NCBI RefSeq assembly: GCF_004364175.1 | Contig: NZ_SNZW01000011.1 | Span: 434,001-498,000 of the forward strand | Origin: Maribacter caenipelagi | Lineage (GTDB): Bacteria; Bacteroidota; Bacteroidia; Flavobacteriales; Flavobacteriaceae | Reading direction: 5' to 3' | Length of the DNA: 64,000 bases | In this document: positions 35,752-43,225 of the stretch, one piece after another | Numbering within the stretch: position 1 is the stretch's first letter | Layout of the letters: the number at the start of each line of letters is the position of its first letter | The notes under the pieces: model-generated | The model's database searches: none | Told to the model about the DNA's origin: nothing | What the model saw: only the letters and a program-made list of their open reading frames with translations | Made by a program: the position numbers and the translations under genes

Positions 35752-35943
35752 TTATATTGTTGTTTTTAGTAACTCTTTTGGGTTAACATTTAGAATACTT
35801 GCTACTTCATAAAGTACTTCTAAGCTTGGCTGGTTTCGGTTTTGTACATAACCATTTACAGTATTAAAGCTCTTACCGAGCTTATCGGCTAGCCATACTT
35901 GTTTAATACCTTTTTCTTCTAAGACCTCTTTTATCCGATTCAT
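35752..35943 (-). CDS. XRE-family HTH regulator, first gene of the defence operon
   Basis: A 63-residue protein made of a single Cro/CI-type helix-turn-helix: KEVLEEKGIKQVWLADKLG, then SFNTVNGYVQNRNQPSLE, and LYEVASILNVNPKELL. Small XRE proteins ahead of restriction genes often act as controller proteins that time methylase and nuclease expression. It opens the eight-gene minus-strand operon, with an inverted repeat just upstream (35979-36006). The direction of control (activation or repression) cannot be read. Confidence 0.88.
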   Translation of the reverse strand: MNRIKEVLEEKGIKQVWLADKLGKSFNTVNGYVQNRNQPSLEVLYEVASILNVNPKELLKTTI

Positions 35944-36266
35944 TTGTATTAAAATTTTAGGGGAAGGTTTAAAGATATGTATTTCACTATTAATATCACG
36001 AAATACGTTATGTTTTTATAAATATTTATTAGTAGTTTCTTTCAAATTTTTTATAAAAAAAATTTCCAACCTCGATTATTTTTACACAAACTACCCCCTC
36101 GCAAGACCCGCACCCAAGTTAAGGTTGGGAAACACCCCGCCCCCTTTTAAGATTAATAGCTTTTTTCACGGACAGAAATAAATTGCTCAAGGTGATAGCT
36201 GAGGTTATTTTGCTGGATGAATCTATGGTCTTGTAGGGAAGTATTCAATTCAAAAAATTAAAAACA
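35944..36266. other. Divergent intergenic region, 323 bases
   Basis: This stretch separates the minus-strand defence operon from the plus-strand gene at 36267. It contains an AT-rich part with a 7-bp dyad (35979-36006), a run of A/T around 36044-36068, a short GC-rich patch, and a small inverted repeat CCCAA/TTGGG at about 36114-36130. No open frame or exact TAnnTTTG box is convincing on either strand. Confidence 0.6.
35979..36006. promoter_or_regulatory. Candidate operator of the XRE regulator
   Basis: GTATTTC (35979-35985) and GAAATAC (36000-36006) form a 7-bp dyad around an AT-rich centre, 36 bases before the XRE start codon. The position suits an autoregulatory site for the small HTH protein. 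Confidence 0.35.
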
Positions 36267-36659
36267 ATGGTTAGAATTATTGGTTACAAGGAAAGAGAGA
36301 ACGAGGAGGGAACTCCTTTCTTTTTATTAGAATTGCAAGGAGGTATAGAAATGGTATTAAGCCAAATTACCAACAGGTATTATGCTACCGCAAAGAGAGC
36401 TTTCATTTCATCTACTTTTGATGAAGCTACCTGCCATGCATTAACAGGAACAGAAATGCCGGGTAGAATTGTAAAGGAAGAATGTGAACCATACCAGTAC
36501 GTTATTAAAGAAACTGGAGAGGAAATTACATTGGCGCATAGGTGGGCATACTTACCAGAAGATGCACCAGAACCAAAGAAGATTGAAAAGTCTCCTACAG
36601 AGCAATTAGAGGCTGAGATAAGTACCTTTAGTACTAATGGAGTACATGAATTAGTTTAA
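36267..36659 (+). CDS. Hypothetical protein of mobile elements
   Basis: A 130-residue soluble protein that I do not assign to a family. It starts VRIIGYKERENEEGTPFFLLELQGG and has a conserved-looking middle (TNRYYATAKRAFISSTFDE) and GTEMPGRIVKEECEPYQYVI. Similar small proteins often precede RadC-like genes on Bacteroidota elements. The acidic, Pro-rich last 35 residues are probably disordered. A hairpin terminator follows. Confidence 0.6.
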   Translation: MVRIIGYKERENEEGTPFFLLELQGGIEMVLSQITNRYYATAKRAFISSTFDEATCHALTGTEMPGRIVKEECEPYQYVIKETGEEITLAHRWAYLPEDAPEPKKIEKSPTEQLEAEISTFSTNGVHELV

Positions 36660-36663
36660 CTGC

Positions 36664-36699
36664 AAAGTCACTGCCATAAGTTAATGGTGGTGACTTTTT
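36664..36699 (+). terminator. Hairpin terminator
   Basis: AAAGTCAC (36664-36671) pairs with GTGACTTT (36690-36697). An inner CCAT/ATGG stem lies within the loop, and a T run follows. It ends the transcript of the preceding small gene. Confidence 0.7.
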
Positions 36700-36712
36700 A
36701 TTTTTTTCTATT

Positions 36713-37147
36713 ATGAATATATCGGAGATAAAGGTTTCTTACAGACCAAAAAAAGTAAGTGTGGTTAGCTACAACAACAGTAGTATGTTATATAAAATGG
36801 TACGTGCCAATTGGAATGCAGATACCATTGAACTGCAAGAAGAAGTAAAAGTTATTCTTCTAAATAGAAACAACCAACTGTTAGGTGTTTATGAACTAGC
36901 CAAAGGAGGAGTTTCTGGTGCATTTGTAGATGTGAAATTACTATTGAGTGTTGCGCTGAAATGTGTGGCATCTAATATTGTACTTGTACATAACCATCCT
37001 AGCGGTAACTTAAAACCAAGTAAAGCAGATATTACGTTGACTGACAAGATAAAAAATGCATCTAAACAAGTAGATATGGTACTGTTGGACCATTTAATTG
37101 TTACCAAAGATGACTACTATAGTTTTGCAGATAACTGTCAACTTTAA
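36713..37147 (+). CDS. RadC-like JAB/MPN domain protein
   Basis: A 144-residue protein consisting of the RadC C-terminal JAMM domain only. The metal motif is VHNHPSGNLKPSKAD (HxHPSGxxxPSxxD), preceded by a catalytic Glu region ELQEEVKVILLNRNNQLLG. The N-terminal helix-hairpin-helix part of full-length RadC is missing, as is usual for copies on mobile elements. Its function on elements is unsettled; anti-restriction or DNA processing has been suggested for relatives. Confidence 0.88.
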   Translation: MNISEIKVSYRPKKVSVVSYNNSSMLYKMVRANWNADTIELQEEVKVILLNRNNQLLGVYELAKGGVSGAFVDVKLLLSVALKCVASNIVLVHNHPSGNLKPSKADITLTDKIKNASKQVDMVLLDHLIVTKDDYYSFADNCQL

Positions 37148-37278
37148 TTTTTCACGAAAGCGTGCGGTAACGTTTAACATCTATATTTATAGGTAAATCT
37201 AAGCCTGAACTAATTTACAGATAGGTATTAATAGCGTAAATTAATTTTAAGGCAAAAGTTAACTTAGAAAAAGAAGCT

Positions 37279-37722
37279 TTGAAAATAAGAAAAACTCAAG
37301 ATTGGTTAAAAGCTAATCACCATAAGCTTTGTTCTTCCATTAAAAAGACAGAGTGCTATAAATGGAGTAGGTGGCTTAAAGATAAGCGCACACATGTATT
37401 TCCTTGTGTGTGCGAGACTAGAAATGACGACTGCATTTTTGCAGAAACGTATTATAGAGTTTGGCAGGTAGGTCAATTGTTAGAACAAGAAGATATGTTT
37501 GTTAATGCACTCTTGGAGTATGAAAATATGAAAGGAGATAAAGGTTTTCACAAACGATGGCTCAATAACTACAGTAGCTTAGGAGAGAACATTTTTTTAT
37601 TGGAAGAGAGGGTTAAAATTGCAATCCAAAAAGATCCTTATGTTACTGCCGAAGTTATTCTGCCAAGAGAGGAAATTAAACACCTTTTGAAATTTAAGGA
37701 AGTATATTGGTCTTGTGTGTAA
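37279..37722 (+). CDS. Hypothetical protein, Cys/Trp/His-containing
   Basis: A protein of up to 147 residues read from a TTG at 37279; no upstream ATG is in frame, so the start is uncertain. It is rich in Lys and Trp, with C-x-C in PCVCETRNDDC and several further cysteines. This could be a metal-binding site, but no family is recognised. It lies close to the right end of the element, in the same direction as the RadC-like gene. Confidence 0.45.
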   Translation: MKIRKTQDWLKANHHKLCSSIKKTECYKWSRWLKDKRTHVFPCVCETRNDDCIFAETYYRVWQVGQLLEQEDMFVNALLEYENMKGDKGFHKRWLNNYSSLGENIFLLEERVKIAIQKDPYVTAEVILPREEIKHLLKFKEVYWSCV

Positions 37723-38035
37723 GTTTCAATATCGGAGTTAATATAATAGTTTAAGATTTCAGATTATCCGATTTAGTCTGCTTTTCTATATATAAGTTTG
37801 CAACGAATTTTGGATAAATATATAGAATTCGGGTAAAGGTATATAACGGTTATAGTGTAGAGTTTTGAAAATTCTCGAAGAAATCTAGGTTTTACTTTTG
37901 AGTTTTGAATATAATTTTTAAAAGCTTTTTTTGATATAAAAAAGTATTTAAAAGGTGTAGAAAAAGGAGTACATACTTATTGTAAAGGTGCCATTGGAAG
38001 TTATTGCAAGTTGCGACTGATTGAAAATTAGATAA
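37723..38035. other. Non-coding right end of the element, 313 bases
   Basis: No open reading frame is convincing. The only structure is the AT-rich GGTGTAG/GGAGTAC repeat at 37938-37997, which matches the left internal repeat. The attachment repeat follows directly. Confidence 0.6.
37938..37997 (+). repeat. Right internal direct repeat (putative integrase arm sites)
   Basis: A degenerate copy of 19947-20006 in the same orientation. An A-run followed by GTATTTAAAAGGTGTAG is followed at 12-base spacing by GGAGTAC and then GGTGCCATT. It lies 38 bases inside the right attachment repeat. Confidence 0.5.
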
Positions 38036-38092
38036 TTAGAGCATCTGACTGTTAATCAGAGGGTCCTTGGTTCGAGCCCAAGAGGGGGAGCA
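38036..38092 (+). repeat. Right attachment repeat (tRNA-Asn fragment)
   Basis: An exact 57-bp copy of 19748-19804. It contains the anticodon and T arms but lacks the tRNA 5' third, so it is not a functional tRNA gene. It marks the right junction of the element with the chromosome. Confidence 0.93.
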
Positions 38093-38099
38093 AAAAGCG

Positions 38100-38133
38100 A
38101 AATCCAATCTATTTATTTAGGTTGGATTTTTTG
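38100..38133 (+). terminator. Native terminator of tRNA-Asn, displaced by the insertion
   Basis: AATCCAATC (38101-38109) pairs with GGTTGGATT (38120-38128), with one T-G pair, followed by a T-rich run. It lies directly after the right repeat, where the original tRNA gene would have ended before integration. Confidence 0.75.
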
Positions 38134-38377
38134 TTTTTGGTCAATATTGAGGCTGGTTTGCGCTAGTTTGTCATGTACTTTTACTTTTTTCTATAAAATC
38201 TACTTTTCCAGTTTTTAATTAAAATTAGGTATTCGATTCGGTGCCCCATTTAATATTATAGGTATCCTACTTTTTAATATTCTAAAGTAGATAACGTCTT
38301 TTCTATTTGGTAAAATATATCGCCAATCTTTTTCAATATCTTTGGTATACACTCCTATTGTTTTTATTATATAAAAT

Positions 38378-38857
38378 ATGTCAAACTATTTAATTACCGT
38401 AAACGAAGAAGAACTACACTGCAACAGTAACGATGTTGCCATTTTAGATAGTATTAAAGTTGATGCAAAAACACTTCATGTTTTGGATAAGAATAGGGCT
38501 TTTGAGGTAGAAATACTTCATTCCGATTTTTTGAACAAGACCATTTCACTTTCAATTAACGGAAATATATATGAGGTTAAACTTGAAGATAAATACGATC
38601 AGCAAGTCAAAAAAATGGGATTGCTGGCTGTTACCAGTCATAAACTCAATGAAGTAAAAGCTCCAATGCCCGGCTTAATTGTAGATGTGATGGTCAAGGT
38701 TGGTCAAGAGATAGTAGAAGGCACTCCGTTATTCGTCTTGTCTGCTATGAAAATGGAAAATATTATCCTGGCGCAAGGTGAGGGGACAGTAAAATCTATT
38801 GAAATTAAAAAAGACGATGCCGTAGAAAAAGGACAGCTGATTATTGAAATGGAGTAG
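38378..38857 (+). CDS. Biotin carboxyl carrier subunit of acyl-CoA carboxylase
   Basis: A 159-residue protein. The C-terminal 75 residues form a biotinyl domain (KAPMPGLIVDVMVKVGQEI), with the biotinylation motif AMKM and the acceptor K125. The N-terminal half is the short domain that docks the carrier to the carboxylase core. It is followed by the biotin carboxylase and carboxyltransferase genes. With methylmalonyl-CoA mutase in the same window, a propionyl-CoA carboxylase is most likely. The start ATG is 245 bases after the displaced tRNA terminator. Confidence 0.9.
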   Translation: MSNYLITVNEEELHCNSNDVAILDSIKVDAKTLHVLDKNRAFEVEILHSDFLNKTISLSINGNIYEVKLEDKYDQQVKKMGLLAVTSHKLNEVKAPMPGLIVDVMVKVGQEIVEGTPLFVLSAMKMENIILAQGEGTVKSIEIKKDDAVEKGQLIIEME

Positions 38858-38912
38858 AAAAACACGAAAGTGATAAGAGGAAACTCTTGAAATTTAGATG
38901 TAAATCGTTTGG

Positions 38913-38937
38913 AATTAAATCTCGATTATCGAGTAAA
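38913..38937 (+). repeat. 25-bp palindromic-core repeat, copy 1
   Basis: Exactly the reverse complement of 45971-45995. The core CTCGATTATCGAG is nearly self-complementary. It lies 10 bases before the biotin carboxylase start codon. Confidence 0.7.
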
Positions 38938-38947
38938 TTAAGTTTTA

Positions 38948-40420
38948 ATGAAAAAAATACTAATTGCCAACCGTGGTGAAATCGCTTTAAGAATTATGAA
39001 GACTGCCCAGAAAATGGGTATTAAAACAGTTGCCGTTTATTCAGAAGTAGACCGACATTCTCCCCATGTAAAATTTGCCGATGAAGCAGTTTTATTAGGA
39101 CCTGCACCTTCATCAGAATCTTATCTGGTAATGGAAAAGGTAATTAATGCAGCTAAGGTAACAGGTGCAGAAGGTATTCACCCGGGTTACGGGTTTTTAA
39201 GCGAGAATGCTGTTTTTGCGCAAATGGTCGAGGATAACGGTATTGTCTTTATAGGGCCCAAACCTCATGCAATTAAAGTTATGGGGAATAAACTAGCTGC
39301 AAAAGAAGCGGTACGTGATTATGACATTCCAATGGTGCCAGGTATAGAAGAGGCCATTACAGATGTTGCTTTAGCAGAAAAAGTAGCGAAAGAAATAGGA
39401 TTTCCAATTTTAATAAAAGCTTCTGCAGGTGGTGGTGGTAAAGGTATGCGTGTGGTTGAGAACTTAAAAGATCTGCCAGAACAAATGGATAGAGCTATCA
39501 GCGAAGCACTAGCTGCTTTTGGCGATGGTTCGGTTTTTATTGAAAAATATGTGGGTTCGCCCAGACATATAGAAATTCAAGTACTTGCAGATACTCATGG
39601 TAATATTGTTCATTTATTTGAACGGGAATGTAGTGTGCAAAGAAGGCATCAAAAAGTAGTAGAAGAAGCTCCTTCAGCAGTACTTACTCCGGAAATTAGA
39701 AAGAATATGGGTGAAGCTGCTATCAAAGTAGCAAAAGCATGTGACTACGTTGGTGCAGGTACGGTGGAGTTTTTACTAGACGAAAATAAAAATTTTTATT
39801 TCTTGGAAATGAATACGAGGTTGCAAGTAGAGCATCCGGTTTCTGAGTTAATTTCTGGTATTGATTTAGTCGAGCAACAAATTAAAGTAGCTCGTGGTGA
39901 AAAGCTATCTTTTACCCAAGATGATTTAAAAATAAAAGGTCATGCTCTTGAGGTGCGTGTGTATGCAGAAGATCCGTTGGCTAATTTTATGCCGAGCATA
40001 GGTACATTATCAACATATAAAACTCCGGTTGGTGATGGTATACGCGTTGATGATGGTTTTGAAGAAGGTATGGAGGTCCCTATTTACTATGACCCTATGA
40101 TTTCTAAGTTGATTACTTATGGAAAAAATAGGGAAGAAGCTATACAATTAATGATAAAAGCAATTGACAACTATAATGTGGAAGGTGTTTCCACAACCTT
40201 GTCTTTTGGCAAATTTGTATGTGAACATGAAGCCTTTACTTCAGGAAATTTCAATACACATTTTGTCAAGAATTACTATTCTCCAGAGCATTTAGAAAAG
40301 CAATATGCTGTAGAAAGACGAATAGCAGGTTTAGTAGCACTAAAGTTGTATTTAGAAAATGATAAAACATTAAAAATTCCGTCTAAAGTATCTTCGAATT
40401 GGCAGAAGAGTAGAGCTTAG
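38948..40420 (+). CDS. Biotin carboxylase subunit (AccC/PccA type)
   Basis: A 490-residue ATP-grasp biotin carboxylase. The N-terminal domain starts KILIANRGEIALRIM, then IHPGYGFLSENA. The ATP-grasp lid is KASAGGGGKGMRVV, followed by the ECSVQRRHQKVVEEAPS region and the catalytic EMNTRLQVEHPVSE. It carboxylates biotin on the carrier encoded 90 bases upstream. As the carrier is a separate gene, the PCC is of the split three-subunit form. It ends with a short extension (SNWQKSRA). Confidence 0.93.
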   Translation: MKKILIANRGEIALRIMKTAQKMGIKTVAVYSEVDRHSPHVKFADEAVLLGPAPSSESYLVMEKVINAAKVTGAEGIHPGYGFLSENAVFAQMVEDNGIVFIGPKPHAIKVMGNKLAAKEAVRDYDIPMVPGIEEAITDVALAEKVAKEIGFPILIKASAGGGGKGMRVVENLKDLPEQMDRAISEALAAFGDGSVFIEKYVGSPRHIEIQVLADTHGNIVHLFERECSVQRRHQKVVEEAPSAVLTPEIRKNMGEAAIKVAKACDYVGAGTVEFLLDENKNFYFLEMNTRLQVEHPVSELISGIDLVEQQIKVARGEKLSFTQDDLKIKGHALEVRVYAEDPLANFMPSIGTLSTYKTPVGDGIRVDDGFEEGMEVPIYYDPMISKLITYGKNREEAIQLMIKAIDNYNVEGVSTTLSFGKFVCEHEAFTSGNFNTHFVKNYYSPEHLEKQYAVERRIAGLVALKLYLENDKTLKIPSKVSSNWQKSRA

Positions 40421-40447
40421 AATTGCAAATTGATTTGAAAAATTAGA

Positions 40448-41989
40448 ATGAAAGATAATAAACAAATACTAGCGGAGAAACTTGCATTGGCAAATTTGGG
40501 TGGTGGTCAAGAACGTATTGATAAACAACATGCCAAAGGAAAGTTAACTGCTCGTGAACGTATTCATTTTTTGTTAGATGAAGGCTCATTTGAAGAAATG
40601 GGTGCTTTGGTTACTCACCGTACTAAAGATTTTGGTATGGAAAAACAGGTTTTTTACGGTGACGGAGTGGTCACAGGTTATGGAACTATTAACGGGAGAC
40701 AAGTTTGCGTTTTTGCACAAGATTTTACCGTTTTTGGTGGTGCGCTGTCAGAGACCCATGCAGAAAAAATTTGCAAAATTATGGATATGGCCATGAAGAT
40801 AGGTGTTCCTATGATTGGTTTAAATGATAGTGGGGGTGCCAGAATTCAGGAAGGTGTACGTTCGCTTGGAGGCTATGCCGATATTTTTTATAAAAATGTA
40901 ATGGCATCGGGAGTAATTCCTCAGATCTCTGCCATAATGGGGCCTTGTGCCGGTGGGGCGGTGTATTCACCTGCTATGACCGATTTTACCCTAATGGTAG
41001 AGAATTCTAGTTATATGTTCGTTACCGGCCCAAATGTTGTTAAAACGGTGACGAATGAAGAGGTGACCTCAGAAGAACTGGGTGGTGCATTAACGCATGC
41101 AACTAAATCTGGTGTAACGCATCTTACGGCAGCTAACGATATTCAATGTATCAATCAGATTAAACAGATGATTAGTTACATGCCTCAAAATTGCGAGGAT
41201 AAAGCAACCGATATACCATTTGAGCCAGGTAATGAAATTCGTGATGTACTAGAGGATATTGTTCCTGAAAATGCAAATCAGCCTTACGATATGCGTAATG
41301 TTATCAACGGAATCATAGATCAAGATTCATTCTTTGAAATTCACGAAGCGTATGCCGATAATATCGTTGTCGGTTTTGCAAGGTTAGGTGGTAAAAGTAT
41401 TGGTATTGTTGCTAATCAGCCCATTAGTTTGGCAGGTGTTCTAGACGTTGATAGTTCTAAAAAGGCAGCACGTTTTACTCGGTTTTGTGATTGCTTCAAT
41501 ATTCCACTTTTAGTATTGGTTGATGTACCAGGATTTTTACCAGGTACTGATCAAGAATGGAACGGTATTATCACCAACGGTGCAAAATTGTTATATGCTT
41601 TAAGTGAAGCAACCGTACCTAAAGTAACGGTAATTACCAGAAAAGCTTACGGGGGTGCGTATGATGTTATGAATTCGAAACATATTGGTGCCGATTTAAA
41701 TTATGCTTGGCCAGGTGCAGAAATTGCGGTAATGGGAGCCAAAGGTGCAAGTGAAATAATTTTTAGAAAAGAAATAAGTGCTGCCGATGATCCAGAAGCA
41801 AAATTGGCAGAAAAAGAGGCTGAGTATGCAAAACTATTTGCAAACCCTTATAGTGCGGCGCAAAGAGGTTTTATAGATGAGGTTATTTTACCAAAGGATA
41901 CCAGAAGAAAATTGATAAAAGCATATACTATGCTCGAGAATAAAGTTGCTACTTTACCAAAGAAGAAGCATGGCAATATTCCATTATAA
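40448..41989 (+). CDS. pccB: Acyl-CoA (propionyl-CoA) carboxylase carboxyltransferase subunit
   Basis: A 513-residue carboxyltransferase of the PccB/MmdA family. It has a crotonase-like double domain with [20 protein letters not shown], an N-half oxyanion region [31 protein letters not shown], and a C-half [16 protein letters not shown] followed by [14 protein letters not shown]. It moves carboxyl from biotin to an acyl-CoA; propionyl-CoA is most probable given the methylmalonyl-CoA mutase genes downstream. It is spaced 27 bases after the biotin carboxylase gene. The next gene converges 15 bases away. Confidence 0.92.
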   Translation: MKDNKQILAEKLALANLGGGQERIDKQHAKGKLTARERIHFLLDEGSFEEMGALVTHRTKDFGMEKQVFYGDGVVTGYGTINGRQVCVFAQDFTVFGGALSETHAEKICKIMDMAMKIGVPMIGLNDSGGARIQEGVRSLGGYADIFYKNVMASGVIPQISAIMGPCAGGAVYSPAMTDFTLMVENSSYMFVTGPNVVKTVTNEEVTSEELGGALTHATKSGVTHLTAANDIQCINQIKQMISYMPQNCEDKATDIPFEPGNEIRDVLEDIVPENANQPYDMRNVINGIIDQDSFFEIHEAYADNIVVGFARLGGKSIGIVANQPISLAGVLDVDSSKKAARFTRFCDCFNIPLLVLVDVPGFLPGTDQEWNGIITNGAKLLYALSEATVPKVTVITRKAYGGAYDVMNSKHIGADLNYAWPGAEIAVMGAKGASEIIFRKEISAADDPEAKLAEKEAEYAKLFANPYSAAQRGFIDEVILPKDTRRKLIKAYTMLENKVATLPKKKHGNIPL

Positions 41990-42004
41990 TCTATTCTTGC
42001 CTTT

Positions 42005-43030
42005 TTAAACCATTAGTGAAGAATCCCTAACAATTAAACTGGTCTTAATTTCAACGGTTTTAGTGTTTACTTCGTTGGTAGGGCTTTCTATTTCTTCAAT
42101 TAAGAAACGAACCGCTGTACGTCCAATTTTGTCACCGGGTTGATCTACTGTGGTCAAAGCCGGACTCACGATGGTAGAGTTTATGGAATTGCTAAAACCT
42201 ACTACAGCTATTTCTTCAGGTATTTTCACTTTGAATTTGTGTAGCGCCTTAATAGCTCCGATAGCTGCATTATCTGTAATGGCAAAAATCGCATCAGGGC
42301 GTTTCTTCATGCTTAATAGAATATTAGTCAATCGTCTTCCGTTTCCTAAAGAAATATCTTCTGTACTTAAAATAAGCTTATCGCGCACTGGTATGCCATA
42401 TTTGTTTAATGCCCTTAAATAACCAGCGAATCTTTTTTCAGAATTATAAGAGTTCTCGGTTTCTTTAATAATAGCAATACGTTGTTTGCCCAGTTCTATT
42501 AAATGTTCAACAGCATTAAAAGCCGCTTCTTCTTCATTGATAACAACTTGGGTGCATGGTATTTTACTCGATACTTTATCGAACAGAACTATAGGTATGC
42601 GATTTAATATTTTTAATATTTCTTCAACGTTGGTTGTCTTTCTTGCCAAAGACATCAATACACCATCTACACCAAATTGTGTCATGGTATTTAGCATTTC
42701 TACTTGTTTGACCTCGTTATTGTTTGACTCTGAAATAATCACACGATAGCCGCGTAGTTCAGCTTCCTCCAAAATTCCCTTTAAAATAGTTGAGGTAAAC
42801 AAATGAGATATGTTGGGTACGATTACACCGAGTATGTGAGTTTCACGAGAGCGAAATCCTCTGGCAAATAAATTGGGCACATAATTCATTTGCTTGGCTA
42901 GCTTTCTAACCCTTTCTTTAGTGTCTTGGCTAATATCTGGGTGGTCGTTTAGTGCTCTAGAAACTGTCGAAATAGATAAGCTTAATTCTTTAGATAGCTC
43001 TTTTAATGTGGTATTTCTCTTTTTGCTCAT
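42005..43030 (-). CDS. LacI-family transcriptional regulator of the sugar locus
   Basis: A 341-residue LacI/GalR-type repressor. The N-terminal helix-turn-helix and hinge are TTLKELSKELSLSISTVSRA followed by LNDHPDIS. A periplasmic-binding-protein-like effector domain follows (ILGVIVPNISHLF, then VAVVGFSNS). It is transcribed away from the TonB receptor gene at 43226. Two perfect LacI-type operators lie in the intergenic region. The effector is unknown; the gene context points to a glycosylglycerate or a product of it. Confidence 0.93.
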   Translation of the reverse strand: MSKKRNTTLKELSKELSLSISTVSRALNDHPDISQDTKERVRKLAKQMNYVPNLFARGFRSRETHILGVIVPNISHLFTSTILKGILEEAELRGYRVIISESNNNEVKQVEMLNTMTQFGVDGVLMSLARKTTNVEEILKILNRIPIVLFDKVSSKIPCTQVVINEEEAAFNAVEHLIELGKQRIAIIKETENSYNSEKRFAGYLRALNKYGIPVRDKLILSTEDISLGNGRRLTNILLSMKKRPDAIFAITDNAAIGAIKALHKFKVKIPEEIAVVGFSNSINSTIVSPALTTVDQPGDKIGRTAVRFLIEEIESPTNEVNTKTVEIKTSLIVRDSSLMV

Positions 43031-43088
43031 AATTGAAAATCAATGAATTATGATGATTTTGTTGTAATTACAATACTACAAAATAAAT

Positions 43089-43114
43089 TGCAAACGTTTG
43101 CACAAACGTTTGCA
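43089..43114. promoter_or_regulatory. Tandem LacI-type operators
   Basis: TGCAAACGTTTGCA (43089-43102) and, 12 bases on between centres, CAAACGTTTG (43103-43112) with a following C. Both are perfect palindromes around ACGT, as expected for LacI-family sites. They lie 59 bases upstream of the regulator start and 112 bases before the receptor, so they could control both directions. Confidence 0.8.
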
Positions 43115-43225
43115 TTGAAATTCGGTTAATTTTTGGTTAACAGAATGCTATATTCATATAATTTGGTCTCATAATCAACGATTTGATAATTTGAATCGAC
43201 TCAACTTAAAAAAAACTCAAAAATT

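Larger units (their letters stand above)
19748..38092. mobile_element. 18.3-kb integrative element in tRNA-Asn carrying a defence operon
   Basis: The region is bounded by exact 57-bp direct repeats (19748-19804 and 38036-38092) that equal the 3' portion of tRNA-Asn. The first copy lies in the complete tRNA and the second is a tRNA fragment. A tyrosine integrase sits just inside the left end. Cargo comprises a helicase, a RecA-like ATPase, DUF3871, an eight-gene minus-strand restriction operon and a RadC-like gene. I see no relaxase, coupling protein, T4SS, capsid or terminase gene. It therefore resembles a non-self-transmissible island or satellite that depends on another element for transfer. 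Excision would rejoin tRNA-Asn to the terminator at 38100. Confidence 0.9.

Noticed and set aside
36044-36068. A-rich near-palindrome around AAATTTTTTATAAAAAAAATTT-type sequence
   Set aside because: Low-complexity A/T runs are expected in this genome and the symmetry is imperfect, so no regulatory site is claimed.
38036-38092. A second tRNA-Asn gene
   Set aside because: Only the 3' part is present; the 5' acceptor strand and first half of the D arm are missing, so it is the attachment repeat.
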